DNA of 64,000 nt from Zea mays. Its lineage: Eukaryota; Streptophyta; Magnoliopsida; Poales; Poaceae. The stretch covers positions 136,288,207 through 136,352,206 of the forward strand of contig NC_050098.1 in the NCBI RefSeq assembly GCF_902167145.1, written 5' to 3'. How positions within the stretch are numbered: position 1 is the stretch's first letter; each line of letters begins with the position of its first letter. Below are positions 57,226 through 64,000 of this stretch, one piece after another. The position numbers and the translations under genes are program-made. The notes beneath the pieces were generated by a model. That model ran no database searches, was not told where the DNA came from, and saw only the letters and a list, made by a program, of their open reading frames with translations.

Positions 57226-58573
57226 TGATAGTTGCCTAGAGGGGGGTGAATAGGGCGAAACTGAAATTTACAAATATAAACACAACTACAAGCCGTGTTA
57301 GCGTTAGAAGTAAAACCGAGTCCGCGAGAGGGTGTAAAACAAATCGCAAGCAAATGAAAAGTGTGACACGCGGATTTGTTTTACCGAGGTTCGGTTCTCG
57401 CAAACCTAGTCCCCGTTGAGGAGGCCACAAAGGCCGGGTCTCTTTCAACCCTTCCCTCTCTCAAACGGTCCCTCGGACCGAGTGAGCTTCTCTTCTCAAA
57501 TCACTTGGGAATCAAACTTCCCGCAAGGACCACCACACAATTGGTGTCTCTTGCCTCAATTATAAGTGAGTGTTTGATCACAAGAAAGAATGCGAATGAA
57601 AAGAAGCGATCCAAGCGCAAGAGCTCAAATGAACACTACAAATCACTCTCTCTAGTCACTTAAAGCTTTGTGTGGAGTTGGGAGAGGATTTGATCTCTTT
57701 TGGTGTGCTTTGCAATGAATGCTAGCTCTTGTATAGTGGTTGGAAGCTGGAAAACTTGGATGCAATGAATGGTGGGGTGGTTGGGGTATTTATAGCCCCA
57801 ACCACCAAACATGACCGTTGGTGGAGGCTGTCTGTCGTATGGTGCACCGGACAGTCCGGTGCACACCGGACATGTCCGGTGCGCCAGCCACGTCACCAAT
57901 GCCGTTGGATTCTGACCGTTGGAGCTTCTGTCTTCTGGGCCCGCCTGGATGTCCGGTGCACACCGGACATGTACTGTTCAATGTCCGGTGCGCCAGTATG
58001 GGCGTGCCTGACTTCTGTGCGCTTCTGGCGCGCATTGAATGCGCTTGCAGGTGACCGTTGGCGCGAAGTAGCTGTTGCTCTGGAGTTGCACCGGACAGTC
58101 CGGTGTACACCGGACATGTCCGGTGAATTATAGCGGAGCAGCAGCTGCATTTTCCCGAGGCTGGCGAGTTCCTGAGTTGGCTCTTCCGTGGAGCACCGGA
58201 CACTGTCCGGTGTACACCGGACAGTCCGGTGTACACCGGACAGTCCGGTGAATTTTAGCGGAGTGCCTCTGGAAATTCCTGAAGGTGGCAAGTTTGAGTT
58301 GGAGTCCTCTGGTGCACCGGACACTGTCCGGTGGTGCACCGGACACTGTCCGGTGTACACCGGACAGTCCGGTGCCCCTGACCAGAGGTGCCTTCGGTTG
58401 TCCCTTTGCTCCTTTGTTGAATCCAATATTTGATCTTTTTATTGGCTAAGTGTGAACCTTTTACACCTGTATAACTTATACACTAGAGCAAACTAGTTAG
58501 TCCAATTATTTGTGTTGGGCAATTCAACCACCAAAATTATTTAGGAACTAGGTGTAAGCCTAATTCCCTTTCA
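57226..58573 (-). repeat. 3' LTR of Sirevirus 2
   Basis: 1,348 bp. On the plus strand it starts TGATAGTTGCCTAGAGG and ends CCCTTTCA. A minus-strand TATAAATA is at about 57787-57794. Upstream of it (57840-58380) is a dense array of CACCGGACA..TGTCCGGTG palindromes. Confidence 0.92.
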
Positions 58574-59409
58574 ATCTCCCCCTTTTTGGTGATTGATGCC
58601 AACACAAACCAAAGCAAGTATAGAAATGCATAATTGAACTAGTTTGCATAATGTAAGTGCAAAGGTTGCTTGGAATTGAGCCAATATAAATACTTACAAT
58701 ATATGCATGGATCGTTTCTTCGTTTTTAGCATTTTGGACCACGCTTCCACCACATGTTTTGTTTTTGCAAACTATTTTGTAAATCCTTTTCAAAGTTCTT
58801 TTGCAAGAAGTCAAAGGTAAATAAATAAGATTTTGCAAAGCATTTTCAAGATTTGAAATTTTCTCCCCCTGTTTCAAATGCTTTTCTTTTGACTAAACAA
58901 AACTCCCCCTAAATGAGATCCTCCTCTTAGTGTTCAAGAGGGTTTTGATATATCATTTTTGAAATACTACTTTCTCCCCCTTTTGAACACAATAGGATAC
59001 CAAATGAAAATACTCTTTGAAAAAAAACTAAGTTTTTGAAATTGGTGGTGGTGCGGTCCTTTTGCTTTGGGCTCATACTCTCTCCCCCTTTGGCATGAAT
59101 CGCCAAAAACGGAATCATTAGAGCCCTCGAAGTCCTTTCTTCCCCTTTGGTCATAAATAAATGAGTTAGGATTATACCAAAGATGGAGTCCTTGTGCTTT
59201 GTGCTCATGCTTTCTCCCCCAAGAATGGAGAGAGACTTGGAGCGACGACGAAGGATGAGTTACGGAGTGGAAGCCTTTGTCTTCGCCGAAGACTCCAATT
59301 CCCTTTCAATACACCTATGACTTGGTTTGAAATAGACTTGAAAACACATTAGTCATATCATATGAAAGAGATATGATCAAAGGTATGTAAAATGAGCTAT
59401 GTGTGCAAA
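58574..59409 (-). other. Sirevirus 2 polypurine region
   Basis: On the plus strand CTCCCCC tracts occur at about 58576, 58862, 58903, 58972, 59082 and 59213, the complement of GGGGGAG polypurine tracts. No gene is present. Confidence 0.8.
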
Positions 59410-62400
59410 TCAACAAAAGAAGTTCCTAGAATCAAGAATATTTAGCTCATGCCTAAGTTTCTTAAAAGTTTGTTCGTCAAGTGGCTTGGTAAAGATATCG
59501 GCTAATTGATCTTGAGTGTTAATGTAAGAAATCTCGATATCTCCCTTTTGTTGGTGATCCCTAAGAAAATGATATCGAATGGCTATGTGTTTAGTGCGGC
59601 TATGTTCGATGGGATTATCCGCCATCTTGATTGCACTCGCATTATCACATAGTAAAGGGACTTTGGTTAATTTGTAACCGTAGTCCCGCAGGGTTTGCCT
59701 CATCCAAAGCAATTGCGCGCAACAATGGCCTGCGGCAATGTACTCGGCTTCGGCGGTGGAAAGAGCGACCAAATTTTGCTTCTTTGAAGCCCAAGACACC
59801 AAGGATCTTCCCAAGAACTGGCAAGTCCCCGATGTGCTCTTTCTATCGATTCTACACCCCGCCCAATCGGCATCCGAATAACCAATCAAATCAAATGTGG
59901 ATCCCCTAGGATACCAAAGCCCAAACTTAGGAGTATAAGCCAAATATCTCAAGATTCGTTTCACGGCCGTAAGGTGAGCTTCCTTAGGGTCGGCTTGGAA
60001 TCTTGCACACATGCATACGGAAAGCATAATATCCGATCGAGATGCACATAAATAGAGTAAAGAACCTATCATCGACCGGTATACCTTTTGATCCACGGAC
60101 TTACCTCCCGTGTCGAGGTCGAGATGCCCATTAGTTCCCATGGGTGTCTTGATGGACTTGGCATCCTTCATCCCAAACTTGTTTAGAATGTCTTGAGTAT
60201 ACTTCGTTTGGCTAATGAAGGTGCCCTCTTGGAGTTGCTTTACTTGAAATCCCAAGAAGTACTTCAACTCCCCCATCATAGACATCTCGAACTTTTGTGT
60301 CATGATCCTACTAAATTCTTCACATGTAGACTCGTTAGTAGACCCAAATATAATATCATCAACATAAATTTGGCATACAAACAAGTCATTCTCAAGTGTT
60401 TTGGTAAAGAGCGTAGGATCGGCCTTTCCGACTTTGAAGCCATTAGCGATAAGGAAATCTCTAAGGCATTCATACCATGCTCTTGGGGCTTGCTTGAGCC
60501 CATAAAGCGCCTTAGAGAGTTTATAGACATGGTTAGGGTACTCACTATCTTCAAAGCCGGGAGGTTGCTCAACATAGACCTCTTCCTTGATTGGTCCATT
60601 GAGGAAGGCACTTTTCACGTCCATTTGATAAAGCTTAAAGCCATGGTAAGTAACATAGGCCAATAATATGCGAATTGACTCAAGCCTAGCTACGGGTGCA
60701 TAGGTTTCACCGAAATCCAAACCTTCGACTTGGGAGTATCCCTTGGCCACAAGTCGGGCTTTGTTCCTTGTCACCATACCATGCTCATCTTGCTTGTTGT
60801 GGAAGACCCATTTGGTTCCTACAACATTTTGATTAGGACGTGGAACTAAATGCCATACCTCATTCCTAGTGAAGTTGTTGAGCTCCTCTTGCATCGCCAC
60901 CACCCAATCTGAATCTTGAAGTGCTTCCTCTACCTTGTGTGGCTCAATAGAGGAAACAAAAGAGTAATGCTCACAAAAATGTGCAACACGAGATCTAGTA
61001 GTTACCCCCTTATGAATGTCGCCGAGGATGGTGTCGACGGGGTGATCTCGTTGGATTGCTTGGTGGACTCTTGGGTGTGGCGGTCTTTGTTCTTCATCCT
61101 CCTTGTCTTGATCATTTGCATCTCCCCCTTGATCCATGTCGTCATCTTGAGGTGGCTCATTTGATTGATCTTCTTCTTCATCAACTTGAGCCTCATCCTC
61201 ATTTTGAGTTGGTGGAGATGCTTGCGTGGAGGAGGACGATTGATCTTGTGCATTTGGAGGCTCATCGGATTCCTTAGGACACACATCCCCAATGGACATG
61301 TTCCTTAGTGCGATGCACGGAGCCTCTTCATCACCTATCTCATCAAGATCAACTTGCTCTACTTGAGAGCCGTTAGTCTCATCAAACACAACGTCACAAG
61401 AAACTTCAACTTGTCCAGTGGACTTGTTAAAGACTCTATATGTCCTTGTGTTTGAATCATATCCTAGTAAAAAGCCTTCTACAGTCTTAGGAGCAAATTT
61501 AGATTTTCTACCTCTCTTAACAAGAATAAAACATTTGCTACCAAAGACTCTAAAATATGAAATATTGGGCTTTTTACCGGTAAGGAGTTCGTATGATGTC
61601 TTCTTGAGGATTCGATGTAGATACAACCGGTTGATGGCGTAGCAAGCGGTGTTGACCGCCTCCGCCCAAAACCGATCCGAAGTCTTGTACTCATCAAGCA
61701 TGGTTCTAGCCATGTCCAATAGAGTTCGATTCTTCCTCTCCACTACACCATTTTGTTGAGGGGTGTAGGGAGAAGAGAACTCATGCTTGATGCCCTCCTC
61801 CTCAAGGAAGCCTTCGATTTGAGAGTTCTTGAACTCCGTCCCGTTGTCGCTTCTAATTTTCTTGATCCTTAAGCCGAACTCGTTTTGAGCTTGTCTCAAG
61901 AATCCCTTTAAGGTTTCTTGGGTTTGAGATTTTTCCTGCAAAAAGAACACCCAAGTGAAGCGAGAATAATCATCCACTATTACAAGACAATACTTACTCC
62001 CGCCGATGCTTATGTAAGCAATCGGGCCGAATAGATCCATGTGGAGTAGCTCAAGCGGCCTGTCGGTCGTCATGATATTCTTGTGTGGATGATGGGCACC
62101 AACTTGCTTTCCTGCTTGACATGCGCTACAAACCCTGTCTTTCTCAAAATGAACATTTTTTAGTCCTAAAATGTGTTCTCCCTTTAGAAGCTTGTGAAGA
62201 TTCTTCATCCCAACATGTGCTAGTCGGCGATGCCAGAGCCAGCCCATGTTAGTCTTAGCAATTAAGCAAGTGTCGAGTTCAGCTCTATCAAAATCTACCA
62301 AGTATAGCTGACCCTCTAACACTCCCTTAAATGCTATTGAATCATCACTTCTTCTAAAGACAGTGACACCTATATCAGTGAAAAGACAGTTGTAGCCCAT

Positions 62401-62598
62401 TTTGCATAATTGAGATACAGAAAGCAAATTGTAATCTAATGAATCTACAAGAAAAACATTGGAAATAGAATGGTCAGGAGATATAGCTATTTTACCAAAA
62501 CCTTTGACCAAACCTTGATTTCCATCCCCGAATGTGATAGCTCGTTGGGGATCTCGGTTTTTCTCATAGGAGGAGAACATTTTCTTTTCCCCTGTCAT
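59410..62598 (-). CDS. Sirevirus 2 pol, open frame of 1,062 codons
   Basis: Uninterrupted from [10 protein letters not shown] to the end SRNFFC. The frame is also open upstream to the protease motif [10 protein letters not shown] near 62625, so the true protein starts earlier. Domains in order are the GAG-pre-integrase finger ([16 protein letters not shown]), then the integrase triad (HMDLFGP, SDNGTEF, GVVERKN). An acidic linker follows, then RT with FLNGPIKEE and YVDD at residues 745-748, and RNase H with DADWAG, STAEAEY and EHSRTKHI. No inactivating change is visible in pol, so it could encode active enzymes. No envelope-like gene is seen between pol and LTR. Confidence 0.92.
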   Translation of the reverse strand: MTGEKKMFSSYEKNRDPQRAITFGDGNQGLVKGFGKIAISPDHSISNVFLVDSLDYNLLSVSQLCKMGYNCLFTDIGVTVFRRSDDSIAFKGVLEGQLYLVDFDRAELDTCLIAKTNMGWLWHRRLAHVGMKNLHKLLKGEHILGLKNVHFEKDRVCSACQAGKQVGAHHPHKNIMTTDRPLELLHMDLFGPIAYISIGGSKYCLVIVDDYSRFTWVFFLQEKSQTQETLKGFLRQAQNEFGLRIKKIRSDNGTEFKNSQIEGFLEEEGIKHEFSSPYTPQQNGVVERKNRTLLDMARTMLDEYKTSDRFWAEAVNTACYAINRLYLHRILKKTSYELLTGKKPNISYFRVFGSKCFILVKRGRKSKFAPKTVEGFLLGYDSNTRTYRVFNKSTGQVEVSCDVVFDETNGSQVEQVDLDEIGDEEAPCIALRNMSIGDVCPKESDEPPNAQDQSSSSTQASPPTQNEDEAQVDEEEDQSNEPPQDDDMDQGGDANDQDKEDEEQRPPHPRVHQAIQRDHPVDTILGDIHKGVTTRSRVAHFCEHYSFVSSIEPHKVEEALQDSDWVVAMQEELNNFTRNEVWHLVPRPNQNVVGTKWVFHNKQDEHGMVTRNKARLVAKGYSQVEGLDFGETYAPVARLESIRILLAYVTYHGFKLYQMDVKSAFLNGPIKEEVYVEQPPGFEDSEYPNHVYKLSKALYGLKQAPRAWYECLRDFLIANGFKVGKADPTLFTKTLENDLFVCQIYVDDIIFGSTNESTCEEFSRIMTQKFEMSMMGELKYFLGFQVKQLQEGTFISQTKYTQDILNKFGMKDAKSIKTPMGTNGHLDLDTGGKSVDQKVYRSMIGSLLYLCASRSDIMLSVCMCARFQADPKEAHLTAVKRILRYLAYTPKFGLWYPRGSTFDLIGYSDADWAGCRIDRKSTSGTCQFLGRSLVSWASKKQNLVALSTAEAEYIAAGHCCAQLLWMRQTLRDYGYKLTKVPLLCDNASAIKMADNPIEHSRTKHIAIRYHFLRDHQQKGDIEISYINTQDQLADIFTKPLDEQTFKKLRHELNILDSRNFFC

Positions 62599-62665
62599 GT
62601 GGTTTGTGCACCCGCTGTCGATGATCCAACTTGAGCCCCCGGATGCATAAACCTATAAAACAAGT

Positions 62666-64000
62666 TTAGTTCTTGACTTTAGGTACCCAAATGGTTTTGG
62701 GTCCTTTGGCATTAGACACGAGAACTTTGGGTACCCAAACACAAGTCTTTGACCCCTTGTGCTTGCCTCCAACATATTTGGCAACTACTTTGCCGGATTT
62801 GTTAGTCAACACATAAGATGCATCAAAGGTTTTAAATGAAAGACTATATTCATTTGATGCACTAGGAGTTTTCTTCTTAGGCAACTTAGCATGGGTTGGT
62901 TGCTTAGAGCTAGATGTCTCACCCTTATACATAAAAGCATGGTTAGGGCCAGAGTGAGACTTCCTAGAATGAATTCTCCTAATTTTGTCCTCGGGATAAC
63001 CGGCAGGGTACAAAATGTAACCCTCGTTATCCTGAGGCATGGGAGCCTTGCCCTTTACAAAATTAGACAATCTTTTAGGAGGGGCATTAAGTTTGACATT
63101 GTCTCCTCTTTGGAAGCCAATGCCATCCTTGATGCCAGGGCGTCTCCCATTATAGGGCATACTTCTAGCAAATTTAAATTTTTCATTTTCTAAGTTATGC
63201 TCGGCAATTTTAGCATCTAATTTAGCTATATGATCATTTTGTTGTTTAATTAAAGCCATGTGATCATGTATAGCATCAATGTTAACATCTCTACATCTAG
63301 TACAAATAGATACATGCTCAACAATAGATGTAGAGGGTTTGCAAGATTTTAATTCTACAACCTTAGAATGTAACATATCATTCTTAGTTCTAAGGTCGGA
63401 AATGGTAGTATTGCAAACATCAAAATCTCTAGCCTTAGCAATTAATTTTTCATTTTCATTCTTAAGGCTAACAAGAGATAAATTCAATTCTTCAATCTTA
63501 GCAAGTAAATCATCATTATCATTTCTAAGATTGGGAATTGAAACATTACAAGCAATAGAATCAACCTTAGCTAATAAATTAGAATTCTCATTTTTAAGGT
63601 TATCTATAGTCTCATGGCAAGTGCTTAGCTCACTAGACAATTTTCACATTTTTCTACTTCTAGAGCATAAGCATTTTTAACCTTAACATGCTTCTTATTT
63701 TCTTTAATAAGGAAGTCCTCTTGAGAATCCAAAAGATCATCCTTTTCATGAATAGCACTAATCAATTCATTTAATTTTTCTTTTTGTTCCATGTTAAGGT
63801 TGGCAAAAAGGGTACGTAAATTATCTTCCTCATCACTAGCATTATCATCACTAGAGGATTTATATCTAGTGGAGGATTTAGATTTAACCTTCTTTTTGCC
63901 GTCCTTTGCCATGAGGCACTTGTGGCCGACGTTGGGGAAGAGAAGTCCTTTGGTGACGGCGATGTTGGCGGCGTCCTCGTCGTCGGAGGAGTCGCTAGAG
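62666..64000 (-). pseudogene. Sirevirus 2 gag (partial), one frameshift
   Basis: The part in the window is the coiled-coil-rich C-terminal half, with repeated NLLAKVD/DLLAKIEELN units, then the basic tail ending VPKVKN-stop. A missing A near 63638 shifts the frame compared with the copy at 11500. The start and zinc knuckle lie beyond 64000. Confidence 0.85.

Larger units (their letters stand above)
57226..64000 (-). mobile_element. Sirevirus 2 (Opie/Ji-like), young, right part outside window
   Basis: A minus-strand element with 3' LTR 57226-58573, polypurine region, pol and gag, running off the right edge. It is inserted in Tat2 pol after CTCTC. The long open pol suggests a recent insertion. 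Confidence 0.92.

Noticed and set aside
57840..58380. CRISPR-like array
   Set aside because: Short palindromes with irregular spacing inside a plant LTR, without direct-repeat/spacer periodicity.

Overview
The window is plant nuclear DNA, almost certainly from maize or a close Zea relative. The support is dense nesting of grass retroelement types: Opie/Ji-like Sireviruses with CACCGGAC..GTCCGGTG-rich LTRs, and Tat-lineage Ty3/gypsy elements with an antisense extra gene. There is also a Helitron with the CTAG-type 3' end and captured gene pieces typical of maize, plus Stowaway MITEs, a grass-type IDS3-like dioxygenase and introns with plant splice sites. No bacterial features, CRISPR arrays or organellar genes were seen.

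Layout. 1-5730: the left end is a minus-strand Tnt1-like Ty1/copia element cut by the window edge, with a 596-bp stretch of its LTR repeated 1.5 kb away beside a tiny Stowaway MITE. 6146-7382: a complete three-exon 2-oxoglutarate/Fe(II) dioxygenase gene (minus) closest to IDS3 (2'-deoxymugineic acid 2'-dioxygenase), with its promoter to about 7.6 kb. 8116-32690: a small non-autonomous CACTA-like transposon (about 0.8 kb of its own sequence, ATC target duplication) split by two later insertions. These are a decayed plus-strand Sirevirus (8600-17705, TSD GATAG) and a 14.6-kb minus-strand Tat-lineage gypsy element (17995-32640, TSD AGTAC). The gypsy element carries a five-exon gene on the opposite strand. 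32824-33420 is a second, uninterrupted copy of the CACTA end, so it shows both empty sites. 33430-41440: relics of a Sirevirus LTR and two nested LTRs of Tekay/Xilon type in opposite orientations.

42433-43418: an intact three-exon RPS29 (uS14) gene on the minus strand with TATA box, telobox and site II motifs. 43715-49813: a 6.1-kb Helitron inserted about 300 bp upstream of the RPS29 start codon. It holds a receptor-like cytoplasmic kinase C-terminal piece, a complete four-exon LYR-motif gene, and exons of a DUF547 protein, chloroplast ATP synthase gamma and AP-1 mu adaptin. 50437: a second Helitron 3' end points back at the first.

50492-64000: nested minus-strand elements. A Sirevirus LTR fragment is split by a second Tat element (50800-57225, antisense gene mostly deleted). 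That element is split by a younger Sirevirus (57226 to beyond the window) whose pol frame is open for 1,062 codons. The likely functional host genes are only the dioxygenase, RPS29 and possibly the LYR gene; everything else is mobile or relic DNA. All identifications were made by reading the sequence, without database searches.
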